A DNA stretch of 64,000 bases from Argopecten irradians (GCF_041381155.1 NC_091135.1:6439620-6503619); one strand, 5' to 3'. Shown: positions 1 through 13,009, counted from the first letter of the stretch. Notes: generated from the letters alone by a model not told the origin. Made by a program: numbers and translations.

Positions 1-2499
1 TCTTAATCAGATTAACTATCGCTTGCATTGAGATTTTTATCTACATCACAATTCCCTTCCAATATAGAGATGACATGGGGAAGTCCAAACTTGCTGCAAA
101 GCAATTTCTGTGGCAAAGGGTTACCAAAATTTACTCTGTGGCAAACGGTTAACAAAAATTACTAAAGTGATCTAATTTATAAGCAGTGCATAAATACAAT
201 CAATAAATAAGGGGTTTTTTCCCCTCAATTTCAAAGTCATCTCTTGGTATGAAATATTTTACCAGAATAGTCATTTTTTTGTAAAAAGAAATAAAACACT
301 TAAAAGAGAAGTAGTAAATTTCTATTATTTAATAAATTTGAAATCGCAAGAAAATTCATGACAAGTGCTGATTTTCTATCCGATATTCCAGAGACAGCCT
401 CCAGTTGTGTATCCCATCTAGATCCGTTGCCATCCTTTTTCTCCATAGCTCCTGTGGTTACCTCCAGAGCGGTTGGTAGCATATATAACAATAACCTTAT
501 ACTTACCAATACAAGGCAGGAACCACTTGGCTTAGAAATTTATTCTCAGTCAAGTTGTTTTAAGACGTACATAAAAAGTAATAATTTCATGACATGCAAT
601 GCTAAAAACTTTTGACATTAAGAGCAACTTTTTCATGAGAAAGCAAGTTATATCTTAAAAGTTTAAAATTTGCATGTATTGCAAATGACTATAATAATTA
701 AATAATTCGAAGCATTCCTTTCAGTCACTAATAGAAAATGAAAATGTTTAATTCTTTTAGAGAACAAAAAAAAATATCAATCTTACCCAGACCAAGAAAC
801 CATGCACTAATTTTCGGTCTTCCCTACACAAGACTTCATTCTTCTGTCCCACTTAAAAGCTTACAGATGTCTTCAGACATGCTTCATATTTCATCAACCC
901 ATCTTCTACATGTATGTTTTCCCAATCTCCAATTCTTTCTATATGATACTGAAGGCCTATACTCATTTTCCCTCTCTTTATCCAGAACCTTTTCTTCTAT
1001 TTGCATTCTTTCAAAACTTCTTATTAATATTTTCCTTTAGACAGAAGCTCTTCAATCTTCCAAATTGATATCAACTAATATGGCCACATTTCGTTGTTCT
1101 TCTCTTCATATATTGGTACTACTTCAACCCATAACACCATGTGAAGAACATGTGCCCATTCTAGATCTTCAATTTCTTACTTCAATCTTCAATTTTCTTT
1201 CTTCATCATCCTTTAGAATGCAAAATAGAAGAAGTCAGTAACACAATACAAAAATACATTTCTTAAAATTGCTTTCGTTCTGTATTTAAAGATGATCTAA
1301 ATGAAACTGATTGCAAAGTTTACTTTAAAAAGAATGGAAATCTGTCACTTTCAATTTTGCTGTAAAATTCTTCAGGCATTTTCAAATGATCTTTTAATCA
1401 TTTGATGAAAATACAACTGTAATCACAATTTTCGTTCATGAAGCTGAGCTAAGCAGAACATGGGACAGTAATCCTATATATTGCAAAGGAGGCAACACTT
1501 TCCCTCTCACACACTATTTGTGAACCTACTCGCATGATTTCAAATAATGCACCCATTTAATTGTGACATGTTTTAACATTTATGCAAGATGTCTAATAAA
1601 AACAAACAATGAAACATAAAAAAATATATGAAAACCTACAATGATGATTTCAAGTCCATTTTAACAGAGTGAAGGTATGGATAAATTTATGTTACAACTA
1701 AATATTTAACACAAACCACTTTGTGTCAATAGCTCATATTAACTATATACATGTACATCACTTCAAGCAGGGCTATATCTTCTTGAAAATGTTTTTTGAC
1801 AAAATCTTTCCAGAAGTATTGTTCATTACTATTATTCATCTGCCAAGCATGACATCAGAATATAAAATTTATCATGTATTGTTCAAAATCTTACACGTTA
1901 TCCTTGTCTTAATTTCAAATGGAGGAAATATCCCAATAATTTCTGTGACACTTTGGCATATAAAGTACAGGAAATTATCAAAATCAAAATTATCTATGTT
2001 TTGAACTGTATAGGTCACTTGTCAAGTTTGACCTATAAATAGATTCATAGAAATAATCCACTATCCAATCTAAATATGACAAATTTTGACTAACTGTTCA
2101 TAATACACTACAAGACATGCACCATACATGTTTTTGCAAAATTTTGCATATCCAGGATATAGCATTTGTCCATGGATATAAAAAAAAATACAAATGCAGA
2201 AAAAAATACTGAATAACATGTAATGTATAAAATGAGACATTAAAATAACAATGTGATGAAAAGTACTGCACAAAAACCAAGCCATACCCTCTATTGTACA
2301 CTGCAGTGGAACTAGCACATAACTGTAAGTATTGCAAGGGTATTTAACAAGTTGTTATGTACACAAACATTTTACTACTGTCTGTACACTTATTTGAAAT
2401 TTCCACAAGGAGCCTGCTTGCCCCTAAGCTCAGTCTTTGGTAATGAACGATTGATTTTGTCACAATCAGCTACGTCCAGTGGAGAGCTTTATATAGCTC
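1..2499. other. Downstream flank and probable 3' UTR of tra2; no other gene seen
   Basis: The tra2 stop codon lies at 2500-2502 on the minus strand, so the bases just below it must be 3' UTR. I could not fix the polyadenylation site. The sequence is AT-rich, with only short open frames on both strands and no recognisable protein motif or RNA gene. The two overlapping frames near 300-615 have no recognisable domain and I do not call them. Confidence 0.5.
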
Positions 2500-2510
2500 T
2501 TAATAATGAC
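2500..2510 (-). CDS. tra2: Tiny terminal coding exon of tra2
   Basis: The glycine/RS exon ends CCTC with a perfect GTAAGT donor. The next strong acceptor is a pyrimidine-rich stretch ending TTTTTCTAACAG, followed by GT CAT TAT TAA. Joined to the leftover C this gives R-H-Y-stop, matching the R-R-Y end of vertebrate TRA2. Only 11 coding bases lie in this exon. If the donor at 3119 were not used, reading would run on to a TAA at 3106-3108 and end RKFN instead. Confidence 0.8.
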
Positions 2511-5500
2511 CTGTTAGAAAAATACAGAAAACAACATATTTCTAGTTTTTTGTTTTTAAACAAATGACTTGTGCATTATATTAAAGAAACAAGCCATGTC
2601 AATTATAACATATTCTTTATGTAATTAAACATCCTTGAAGTATCACAAAATGTCTATAAACTATTCTGAAAATGTAGTCATCTAGTCTACAGTACAAGGG
2701 ATAATAACATGCCTATTTTATCATGATCATTAAGAAGGTGTGCTTTTTACCATGTCTTCAAAACAGTTATGTTGTCATGATGATCAGTTATCTAAAGATA
2801 ATATCTATTAAAACATTTTAATAACAGAGGATACATTTCGAATATCAACATTACATTTTTTGAAACTTTTATTTGTAATGCAGGGAATTCACAATTTAAT
2901 GCACTATATCTATTTTCACAACTAAATCAAATTTCTTTGTAGACACACAGATATCTAATGGAGATCAACTGTGTAGGTTGTAAATGCTTACAAGGATTTT
3001 GTAAAGATTTTAGTGATGGCAAAAGTAGAATTTTCATTAAGCACCAAATACTAGTATGTATGGAAAATATAAGCTTAAACCCTTTTCTTTACATGTAATT
3101 GTTAATTAATTAAACTTACGAGGGGAAAATGAGCGTGATCTTGATCGAGAGTTGTATCTGCCTCGCCTGCCATGGTAAGGTGAAGGGGATCTTCTACTTC
3201 GACCACCTCCGCTGCCACCACTACCACCTCCACCTCCACTGTATCCACTGCTGTAGACAGAAATACAAATCAGAAATGCCAAAAATTAAGAAATGATAAC
3301 TGATGGCTTTCCAATAGCAATCAGCAGAAAATGTACTTCACAATCATAAAGGATAAATTTCAATAACATTTTAACTTTATGAATATTGGAAGCTGATGCA
3401 AAACCATTTTAGGAGAAACGGTGTTTGTTCTATGAAACATTCACAAACATTACAAATTATCTATTTAAACACTCACGCAGTTGGTTTTCCAAGGTATATC
3501 CCTGGTGTTGGTGTGTGTGCTCTCTCAGTAATGGAATAGTCCACTCGGATTCTTCTACCATCAATTTCACTTCCGGTACATCTGTCTTTTGCCTGTATTA
3601 AAAGTATAGCTTTCTTTATTTCAGGACTAGGATATTGAGGTAAGACAGGGTTTTTGCCAGGCCTCAACAGGGTCTGGTAAAAAGGACCCATTCCCAAATG
3701 AAAAATAACACTTTATTTTCCCAAATTCAGTCAGTGTTTTCCAACCCAAATATGATGTCTTATATCATACCTATGACATCAGTAAAATTAAATGTAGAAG
3801 TTGAACAATATTAAAATATTAAAGAAACAGCTAAACCTTCTTTATTATTTAATGTCCCCATTTTGATATCACTTAAGCAAAATAATACTTCAACAAAATT
3901 GTGATCAAAATTTTAACAAAATAATGCAGATAATATTTTCCTAATTTTTGAAAATTGCTGATATTTTCCCAATTTTTTGTTGGGCTCCTTTTCTCAAAAC
4001 CCTGTAAAATGTAATACTAAATTCAACTATCAAGTCAGGTTCATAGGTATTTTTTATCTATTACGAATGATAGTCATTTGGATTTGCATACACATATTTA
4101 GGATTAATATTACTACTATTCTATTGACACAGAAAGGCCAATATTATGCTCTTGCTGAAGTCTTAAAACTGTTTCACCAAAATCTGCAAAGTTTCAGGAT
4201 TTATACAAAAAGTATTCAGAACCCAACTAACATGACACTAGAAAAAAATCCACTTTTCTCAATACCTCAATTATTATATGTTTGTATTTTAATTTGATCC
4301 AGTTTGTATTACAATATACGTAGACGAACTTTGGTTCTGTGTTGCCTTACCTCAATAGCATCTTCAATATTTCTAAAGTAGATAAATGCAAAACCTCTTG
4401 ATCGTCCACTCTGTAAACATAAATACACATTTTTATAGTTGGATGAAATAAACATTATAAACCCTCCCAATGCAACAAGGGATTTTTTTTTCTCTCTCTC
4501 CAATTTTTGGAATAAATACCTTTCTGGAAATAAATCGATCGTCAAACATTACTTTACAAAATTTACATCTCTGGAAATAAATCCCTCAAATATTACTTTA
4601 CAAAATTTACATCATAGAAAAATGTCTTGTTTTGATAAAGTTTTTATAAAGAAATTTAAGAATTACTCCACCTACCTGTCTATCATACACAACCTGTACT
4701 TCTTCAAGTGAGCCATAACGTGAAAACACATCTCTGAGGTCTCGTTCCTGTGTGTACAGACTCAATCCAAAAATACCCAAGCAACGGGTCGGTTCTGGGT
4801 TATCCTGTAATCATAAAAACAAACTTTACTCACTTTTCATATTGTAAAAAAGATACAAGATTCCTAATGAAACTTAAAATGTTTCTTGTTTCAAATATTC
4901 TGTGTGACATCAAGCCACAACAACGTTTAATAATGATATAATGGTTTGTAACCACGGTTTACCGTTTGATAAAAGTAGAGAGTCTGCACAATAGACAATT
5001 TTTATTTCTCTCTATGCTGGCTACATTTGTTTATAATTACCATACTAAATCTAGTAGATTAAAGTGAACAGTCGGGCAAGGATGGCTAAAGTCGGTAAAA
5101 ATGGTGTGAATGTATCCAGAATAATTTCTTATGGAATAGAAAAATAAACTTTCTCGTCAAAATCTGTCTGCGCACGTAGAAATTAATTTAAAGTATAGGA
5201 ATCCTAAAACGTCCTCCCGGCTGACTATGCCCGTGGTTACATTTCCACGCAGCCTCGCTTTCAATGTTTTCACCTTTTCTTTAGTTCAATGGTCAGAACT
5301 GGGAAACGTAAGCAGACCTTGACCGTCGCATTAATATGTGAGAACTTTTGGAAGGCCAATGAACGCATTTAGACTGGTTTTCTTTGCCCGACTATTCACT
5401 TTAATGGCAATCTACTTGATCAAAATGCAATCTTTTTGTTTGACAGATTTAGACCAATTTCCATTTTCCAATTTCTTTGTAAAACGTAATCAAATTTAAA

Positions 5501-8500
5501 ACAAACCCTGTTTCCTTGGTGTCTCCGTCTGTTCGACATTGGTGAAGTATCCTGAAAATACACAAAAGTCACAAACTTTATCAAAAGTAAATTTCTATTT
5601 AATTTCTATCTTATCCTAGAGTGTCTTTGAATAGGACTCCCCAATATTGATATGATGTAGAATCTTACAGATATTGTATTCTTAATAAGCGCCAAAAGGG
5701 AACGCTTAATAAACCGAATTTCGGATCATCCTTTTGTAAAATTACTTGCAAAAGAAATTTAAAGGGATGGGGGTTTTATTAGGTAGAATATTGTAACCCT
5801 TTTGTAATCGTTTGCTTAAAGATGCTCCACCGCTGTCAAATGGTATTTGTTCACTATCAAAAACAGGAGAAGATTTGGTGTTTTTCTTCAGTTACAAAAG
5901 TTACTTACTTTACGCCATTACCACCATTCAAAAGTTTGAGCTTCTAATTTTACTAATAATTAATTGCATCCCGAAAAAAATCTGTGGCACTATATCCTAT
6001 ATTGAATGAAGTACTGATTCCGCATGCACCAAAGGCAAAATGAATTATTTTTTATTACTTTTTAGGTAAATTAGACATATATATACACGATTAAACACTA
6101 ATTATTGTTCAAATGATGAATATCATTTACACTCTGTCGGCGGTGGAGCATCTTTAACTTAACACTATAAAATTGTCCAATCCAAAAATCATTTGATTGC
6201 ATAAATATTTTAATATTTGCTTCTCTATCTACACAATACACATATATAAAAGTGACTTACTCGCTTCCCTCTGTATCCTCGTCTAGGTGGAGTTCTGGAG
6301 CGACTTCTGTATGAATTCCTGCGACCCCTATCATAGTCTCTGTAACTTACAGCAAAGTAAAAAAATTCATTCACAATAAAATCTTTCTTTCCATTCTTTT
6401 TCTTGGAGGTGTGGTATAAGCCAGAGACTGACCATTGGCCTTGTAGATGTGTTTTCTTCAGATATTCTTATTTTCTAGTAGGTACATCTTTAAATAATGG
6501 TACCCAGCTGACTGTTAAGAGGACACTTAGCCAAACAAACTAAACCCATGAAATCACAGTTGCGACTTATACAGTAAACCTATTGAACACTAGTTACTAA
6601 AATGATTGTTTAAATAAAAATTTGTATCCATTCCAATGGTATAAAATTCATTAAATTTCATGGATTTGTGATTTAAAATTTATGTAATCAAATTTTTTAA
6701 TATCATCTGTGCTACACTGACTGCAGTAAGAGATTTATTTCCTTTTGATATTATTTTTTACCTTCTACTGCTTCTTCCTGGCCTGAAATCCAAACAAAGA
6801 AATAGTCAGGCTAAATCACTGTGATTCAAAATATTGTTTTCTCAATTCTATGTAACTTTGGCATTGGTAAATCTAATGTATTAAAATTTTTTAAAGCACT
6901 TTTCATTTTAATTTCTGCAGGTAACATTGTATATTTGCCACAATATCAAAGCCAGCTTTTAACAAAAGATGAAGATTGCTGTTCAATTACACTTCTGTAT
7001 GTACAATAATTCAATTGTAAGCAGAAAATTTCATATCATGGACTAGAAACAGGGAGTTTTGTGTATTTATAAGGCTTCCTTTCTTACCTTCGTCTCCTGT
7101 CACCACCATATGGACTTCTGGATCTTGATCTGGATCGGCTTCGACTGTGTGATCTATTAACCAAACAAGGACTTTTGTACATTCAATTCAGACCAATAAG
7201 ATTCCATTTCATAAAATCTGAATATTTTCTTACGTCTTTTCAATTCATTAACAGTTCATTTTGAAATGGCGAACACTTGGGCTGAAACGATTAGTTGAAT
7301 ATTCGGAGGCGATTAGATTAATGAAACTAATCGCTGATAATCGATTAAAGACTTCATTAATCGTTAATCGTTGTATGCAAACATGTTGACAGATCATGGA
7401 TTTCTGAGGAAGCCATTCCGACTGTAGTTTCATCTCTTTATGAACACGTTTTGAACTCAACAAAGCATATATGATGTGAGAAATACTTGTTAAATGACGT
7501 CTCTGTGGAAGTTAAAGTCATTAATCAATGAGAAAGTGAATGTCATGAAAAGGTTGCAACACGCTGTTCGCCAATTTTCACTAGTGATGTGCTCTATGTT
7601 GGTACATCATGGAGGCCTAATCGCCGCCTGGACGCTCGAGAGCGGAAGGAGCAGTAGTCATGAACATTTTAATTTTACTGTTGCATGTGTTTTTCATAAA
7701 AAAAAAATGTTTTTGCTCATTTTCCAATAGAAGATAAGAGTTGTTGATTTATTTTATTATTTTGATCACAGAAATAAAAAAATTCATTGGCGAAAATTTG
7801 GTCATGTCCGTGGCGATCCAGATTTGGTTGATTAGTCGTACGTGTGAAGGTCATGTCAAAACAGCGGGTTAGCAGACTGGATTTAAATGATGTTACAGAA
7901 GATGATAAGAAATGGAATTTGAGGCTTATTTGGGATAAAATATGTTTGTTTTGTCAATAAATAGGCATGTAATCTATCATATCGATACCAAAACATGGTG
8001 GACGTTTTCAGTAGTCAGAAGTGAGACAATATAGACTTTATCTAGTTGCCTTCAGTTCAAGTGATTAATCGATTAGTAATCGATTACATGTGACTGAATA
8101 TATAATCGAACACAAAAATTACTCATCGTTTCAGCCCTAGCGAACACTATCTTGTACCCAACTAAGAAAGGAATTCAAATACATAAGGAAAATAATATCT
8201 GGATTAAAGATATTTTTGTATACATGAAGTGGGAGTATTTGAATGTATTGCAACTATGAATTACCTGCTGTATGAACGCCTCCGTCGATGACGTGGTGAT
8301 CTAGATCTGGATCGTGGTGAACGTGACCTGGAGTAACCTGACCGTCTTTGGTTGTTGTAATTGTATGGTGAGCCAGATTTTGACCGAGACAGGGGTGATG
8401 AGTGTACAGAGAGAGAATGTGAGGCTTCAGAATTGTTATCATCTTCACCTATCGATGTTCCTGAATGTTCCCCAGTGTCTCTGGATTCCCTGGAGGGTGA

Positions 8501-11280
8501 TCTTGATCTCTACAAGTACATATCATTTTTATGCAATCATTAAAATATAACTACCACATTTTTGCAATATTTTTTTTACACAATTTATTTATGAAAATTT
8601 TGTCTACCTGTATTTGAACAGTTTGAGGGGAATGAGACCTTTCAAATTGACAAAAATTGTACTTTTCATTAATTGACTCTCATTGTTCATTAACTTAGTT
8701 TTTAAGTGGAAGACTCCTTTTAGTCTGAATTTTCTTACTATCTTGCTATTGACACAACACCAATATTTACATCAGAACCCTTGTACTGATTCAGTTTCCA
8801 CTAATCTTGAAAGTTTCACTTTTGGAAGGAAAACAAAATAGACTTGTAGCGACAAAATTGGTGGGCCATCAAACGTAGGTGAAAGCTAGCTGTGCTAGAA
8901 ATTTGTGCAGTGTACTATAAGCTACAAGACATGTACATCAGCTATTGGTTCCATGTCGGATTCAAAACACAAGTTAAAAGGACAATTCAGTCTAGGAGTA
9001 CATAAAAATTGGCACATATTTCGGAAACAAACCAGTTCTAATAGAAATTAATTTAGTTGGTTTTATTGTCATATGCAAGAAAAGCCCACTGTAGTGAAAT
9101 GTATGTGAAATGTTCAAACTCGCTTACTGTCCGCCATTACGTATACACATATAGTGTTGGGATGTCTTGTATGCCGAACCCTGGCCGTTGCTAGTGTTTC
9201 TGTAGTAAAGAATTTTTTGTCTAGAACTACTCAAATTGCTCTTACATTAGTGTTTTTACATTATAAGATGCATATTCTTGTCTTAAAATTATTTCATCAA
9301 CTCCTCAGTGGTTATGAATTGCATTTCTTTAATGTGCTTGACATTTACTTGGGTATGGGTACAGCATACAGGTTGTAGCTGCTTGATCGTATTGATCAAC
9401 AATTTAGAATTTCAACGGTATCAATCAAAATACTTAACGATTTCGAGGAATTTGTCAATACTTCTTGTTATGTTTCATGAGGAATGTAGAACAATACATT
9501 GATGTCATATTTTGCTTTGTGGTTATGTAACAGAATAAGCCTCACTGAATTGTCCCTTTAATGTGTCGTTGTATCCTAGATATCTAGATAGAAAATTGTG
9601 ATTGAATGATTTTTTTCATGTCATAATTTATAATAAATTTAATTTGTACAATAATTAGTAAAGATCTTACTTAATGCCCGATGCCTAGAGTCCTAGTGGC
9701 TAAATATTGGTCACTGTGAAGTTCGTTTTTTTATAAGAGCACACCTCTCTACACTGTGAAGTTCGTTTTTTTATAAGAGCACACCTCTCTACGCTGTGAC
9801 GCGTAGAGCGAAGCTCTAATAACCATAACATGTGTGTGAGCATATAGATTCAATACATTCCAGCAGGGGTGACTATCGCTTACAATTTTAACTATTGCAA
9901 TGCTATTGCTATCGAGGGAAACACAATTGCGATAGTTTAACTATTGCAGAATACAATTGCAACAGTATTGTGATAGTATTACACTCAGAATTTGATGACT
10001 ATCCGGTCGATGAATTGGCCATCATGACGTACATCTAGTGCAGTATTGGTTTAGAGTTATTTCCCTTTACCTGCTAGCATTAGTACCAACTCAAACTCAA
10101 TGAAGATCGTGATTGAGAACATCGTCGGTGTTTGCGTTTGGATTGAAAAGCATGGAAAAGTGATATTTTATCGTAACTGTTAGTCTGTTACTGTATGAAA
10201 CCTCTGTGAGTACATGATCTAGTCCAAGTTACAGAAAAATATCTGACTATTGAAACTATCGATATTTTGGCGTACTATCGGCGATGGTTATCGACTTTTT
10301 GAAATTGCCATCGATTGATCTAGTTGAGAGTCATACAATCGCAATATATCGATAGTCCGATGTATTGTTACACCCCTACATTCCAGTACCCCTTGGACTT
10401 TGATATCGTGTCCCGCGGGAAAAGTCTCGCGCCTCCATGTAGACAGCCATGTTTTAATTCTCGTTATTAGCAAAATGAAATTTGAAATTGTCTGTTCTAA
10501 ACGAAATGTGTCATCGGGATATGCTTTAAAATTACAATAAGTAGTTTCAATTTACACATAGACAGTCTATACAAGAATGCAATAAATGTACTAGTCCAAT
10601 ATATACTGTGTATGTTCTCAAGCGCACAGCACCGTCAGCAGTGACGTCACAAAACCTACGCCAAAGATGACAGCACATGTCCGCGCATATTTTTGATAAT
10701 ATGGCATATTGCCAAGTTTTCTATGCATCTGATAAAAACAAGATTGAAATATATTACACTATTACATTTGGATTATTTCGAATTCGAATTCGAATTCTTT
10801 CCAACTATTAATATTACGTGCATGTCAATAAAATATATTTCATTGTTGATCTCGTAGAAAAATGTAGACAATATAAAGTTATGATGTTATAATCTTTTAT
10901 ATGTAGCTGCGCTCTTCTGAGGCTTTGCCTTAAATTCATATTATTTTAACTTAATTTAAGACGAAAAAACCATTATCAGGATAACAAATTAACAATATCT
11001 GAAATTGAAAGTGATTGCAAAGATACATTTTTGATAATTTATGTGATAATGATAATAGAATTGCACAACTCATCCACGGACATTGTACTTGGTAACGTTT
11101 GGGTTATATCGTCAATGCTGCGGTTACAACATTCACCGGCAAATACAGTGAATCGTTTTTTGCACATTTTGCTCATTTAAAAAATCGTTATTTATTCTTC
11201 TCAGTATGCTTTTTGTGTAGAATATCTAATTTCCTATTTATAGATGTTTGTGCAATACTTACTTCTCCGTTTTCACTCAT
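2500..11280 (-). CDS. tra2: Transformer-2 (TRA2) SR-like splicing factor, 11 coding exons, complete
   Basis: Nuclear SR-related protein that binds GAA-rich exonic enhancers and promotes exon inclusion. Coding exons in transcript order: 11263-11280, 8265-8509, 7088-7153, 6762-6782, 6261-6339, 5507-5551, 4676-4804, 4351-4410, 3477-3592, 3120-3250, 2500-2510. All borders are GT-AG and phases agree, giving 921 nt and 306 aa (human TRA2B is 288). The protein starts MSENGE, close to vertebrate MSDSGE. An RS-rich N-terminal domain spans about residues 7-150. The RRM (about 159-240) has RNP2 LGIFGL at 167-172 and RNP1 RGFAFIYF at 206-213. The diagnostic TRA2 linker [10 protein letters not shown] follows at 247-256. 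A glycine/RS tail ends SFSPRHY, like vertebrate SYSPRRY. The start is the only ATG in frame before a good donor. Not checked by RNA data. Confidence 0.93.
3248..3253 (-). promoter_or_regulatory. NAGNAG tandem 3' splice site of the tra2 glycine-rich exon
   Basis: On the minus strand the intron ends CTACAGCAG. Splicing after the first CAG gives A-S-G-Y at the junction. Splicing after the second gives A-G-Y, so one serine is optional and the frame is kept. Confidence 0.6.
3477..4804 (-). CDS. tra2: tra2 RRM-encoding exons (three exons)
   Basis: Exon 4676-4804 (43 codons, phase 0) encodes the first half of the RRM, from the [16 protein letters not shown] segment to VVYDRQ. Exon 4351-4410 (exactly 20 codons) begins [12 protein letters not shown], carrying RNP1. 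Exon 3477-3592 carries the last helix and strand ([15 protein letters not shown]) and the linker [10 protein letters not shown] that in TRA2 proteins contacts RNA beside the RRM. The aromatic residues of RNP1 and RNP2 are present, so RNA binding should be intact. Acceptors are TTACAG, TTTACAG and a TACAG-type site; donors are GTAGGT, GTAAGG and GTGAGT. Confidence 0.95.
5059..5404. mobile_element. TTAA-flanked MITE (346 bp) in a tra2 intron
   Basis: The ends are TTAAAGTGAACAGTCGGGCA on the left and, reverse-complemented, TTAAAGTGAATAGTCGGGCA on the right, a ~21 bp terminal inverted repeat starting at TTAA. There is no coding capacity. TTAA targets are typical of piggyBac-type elements; class assignment is inference. 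Confidence 0.8.
5816..6157. mobile_element. TTAA-flanked MITE (342 bp) in a tra2 intron
   Basis: TTAA is followed by AGATGCTCCACCGCTG on the left. The right end is its reverse complement, with CCGC-CG in place of CCGC-TG. It lies between the exons at 5507-5551 and 6261-6339. Noncoding. Confidence 0.82.
6762..6782 (-). CDS. tra2: tra2 21-nt microexon in the RS domain
   Basis: Reading GCCAGG...GTAGAAG on the minus strand, this 21-base segment is bounded by acceptor ATTTCAG and donor GTAAAA. It enters and leaves in phase 2, adding PGRSSR between the exon ending GGDRRR and the exon starting DYDRGR. Being a multiple of three with equal phases, it could be skipped without a frameshift. Confidence 0.82.
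7277..8139. mobile_element. Non-autonomous hAT-like element (863 bp) with 8-bp target duplication
   Basis: Terminal repeats read TTGGGCTGAAACGATTAG on the left and TAGGGCTGAAACGATGAG on the reverse-complemented right end. The same 8 bp, GCGAACAC, flanks it at 7269-7276 and 8140-8147. Subterminal sequence is full of ATCGATTA-type motifs. An 8-bp duplication with this kind of TIR is characteristic of hAT elements. No transposase frame remains. It sits in the tra2 intron between 7153 and 8265. Confidence 0.85.
8974..9561. mobile_element. TTAA-flanked MITE (588 bp) in tra2 intron 1
   Basis: The left end reads TTAAAAGGACAATTCAGT and the right end, reverse-complemented, TTAAAGGGACAATTCAGT. TTAA is present at both edges. 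The short open frames inside (9154-9502) have no recognisable domain. Confidence 0.78.
9712..9793. repeat. Two tandem copies of a ~40-bp unit
   Basis: The block CACTGTGAAGTTCG plus a T-run and ATAAGAGCACACCTCTCTA occurs twice, head to tail, and is nearly identical. Confidence 0.85.
9864..10378. mobile_element. Non-autonomous hAT-like element (515 bp) with 8-bp target duplication
   Basis: Starts CAGGGGTG and ends CACCCCTA (one mismatch from the inverted CAGGGGTG). Flanked by CATTCCAG at 9856-9863 and again at 10379-10386. The interior carries many short CTATCG/CGATAG and ATTGCAATAG-like inverted motifs and no coding frame. It lies in tra2 intron 1. Confidence 0.82.
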
Positions 11281-12624
11281 ATTAAAATGTGTAATGTGAC
11301 TAAAATCGACACAATAACCACAACAACGTGCGATAAACGAACAGGAATGGCGGCAACGCACGCTCGAAATGCACCTTGGGTAATTCAAGGGACGTAATCC
11401 AAGTGACAGTATGTAGGGATCACTACACCAACTGAATTCGCTAATATTGAACTTTGGCAGAAAACTGCATCAAAAGGAAGCCTGTCTTGGCTTGTGAAGA
11501 TGCCTCTTGAATGTCATGGCTCGTAGTAGATATGGTTGTCCCTTAGTGGATAACTTCTCTACTTATAGATACTTCTTCCGGTGTGACGTATGTATATAAT
11601 ATTGGTGATTCCATTTACTATGAGCCGACATATATGCCGAATTATATATTAAAAATTGTTGTAATAGAAAATTTCATTCGTTTTTTGTTTCTTTTAAGAT
11701 ATCCTTTTTTCAATTTGGGACAAAGATTCTATTTTTTCCCCGTAGATTTTTGTGTTACAGCATGTCCCGGCTAGCAGAGTTACGTTGGTCCGACGTCATT
11801 TTTGAACAGTCGCCTAGGTTGCAGTCGGATTTCTTACGTTTCGTCGACGTTGGACAAACGTCGACGTTTTTCTCTTGAAGATAAAGTAAATTCACGACGT
11901 TTAGCCAACGTTGGTTAAACCACAATAAATTGTTAACGTCAGTTTCAAATTATTCAACACTAGTAACGTTAATTGCTGAGACGGTGGAGCAGCGTTTGAA
12001 GTATAACCGTTAAACACATTTTTTACGGGCTACGATATTAACTTTTATGAAAATCTCTAATGTTTTAGAGACCTTCTAAATCTGTAACTATCCCTAATAA
12101 AATATCTCCAACACATAAATATATATACTAGTACATACTTCACAGATACCCCTGTATACAAAACATTCACAATACGACAAATTGTTATCGGATCCTCATG
12201 GGAGGGGGTCAGTTTAGCGCCACAGTACACCAAGCGCGGTTATCCGTTATCAATACAAGACTGCAGGAGACACAGTGCTCATCTGTGACGATCGTGAGTA
12301 CTTTTTGCATGTTGAATTTAGCAGTTTTAATCACTATATCCTTATAATAATTACACATAATTTTACAGATGTGTTTTAGGAATGTAATATGATAAATTAA
12401 TTTGGTGATGTTTATAGATAGATGTTTTATAACCACCTGCTTGAAACGTCCATGTGATATACATCACTATCCACTTAATTGTTGTTGATACTTCACTAGT
12501 ATTTTGAATCTTGTATAAACTTTTAATGTACTAAATTATAGAAATACTGTTCATTTCATATATTGCATAACCGACATAATAAAAAGATACATGCAGTAAT
12601 AAAAATATACAATGCAGTATTTAT
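10379..12624. other. tra2 first coding exon with flanking 5' UTR/promoter; otherwise no gene
   Basis: Apart from exon 1 (11263-11280, minus), this stretch holds no recognisable gene. The tra2 5' UTR and promoter should lie just above 11280, but I see no definite TATA box. A three-fold GAATTC-type palindromic run (AATTCGAATTCGAATTC) is at about 10780-10797. Confidence 0.4.
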
Positions 12625-13009
12625 TTAAAGGCCCGCTATCTTTCCGAAGCAAAAAAATGAAGGTTTCATAAAAACATTGGTAACATTAAAAAAAATATAC
12701 CGAATGCCTAAAATGAAGTTACAAAACTAAACCAATGCAAAATTTCCTGCGTAATATATGAAAATGGTGGAGAGTCGTTTCGCCGTCTGGTGCATTAGAT
12801 CGGTCAACCACCGCGCGGTATTTTTTACGACAATGGCGGGAATCATAAGACGACCCGCGTTATGAAAATTAACATTTAAGTTGCTCTGAAGGTGATAATA
12901 AGTGTAGTATTAACAATAAGCTAATATTTTTGCGACTCTACACAATTATCAATTTCGTTTTATAATCCCGTTTTAAAAAGTAAAAACCGTTTTGATAGTG
13001 GCCCTTTAA
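12625..13009. mobile_element. TTAA-flanked MITE (385 bp)
   Basis: The left end reads TTAAAGGCCCGCTATC; the right end, reverse-complemented, reads TTAAAGGGCCACTATC. Noncoding. It shares the TTAAAG start with the elements at 5059, 5816 and 8974. Confidence 0.75.

Noticed and set aside
300-615. Overlapping 69- and 85-codon frames on opposite strands near the left end
   Set aside because: No domain or splice context, and both strands are open by chance in AT-rich DNA.
8510-11262. Poison exon in tra2 intron 1, as known in vertebrate TRA2 genes
   Set aside because: I looked for a GAA-rich exon with stop codons between good splice sites and saw none clear; the intron is mostly two MITEs. A transcript search would be decisive.
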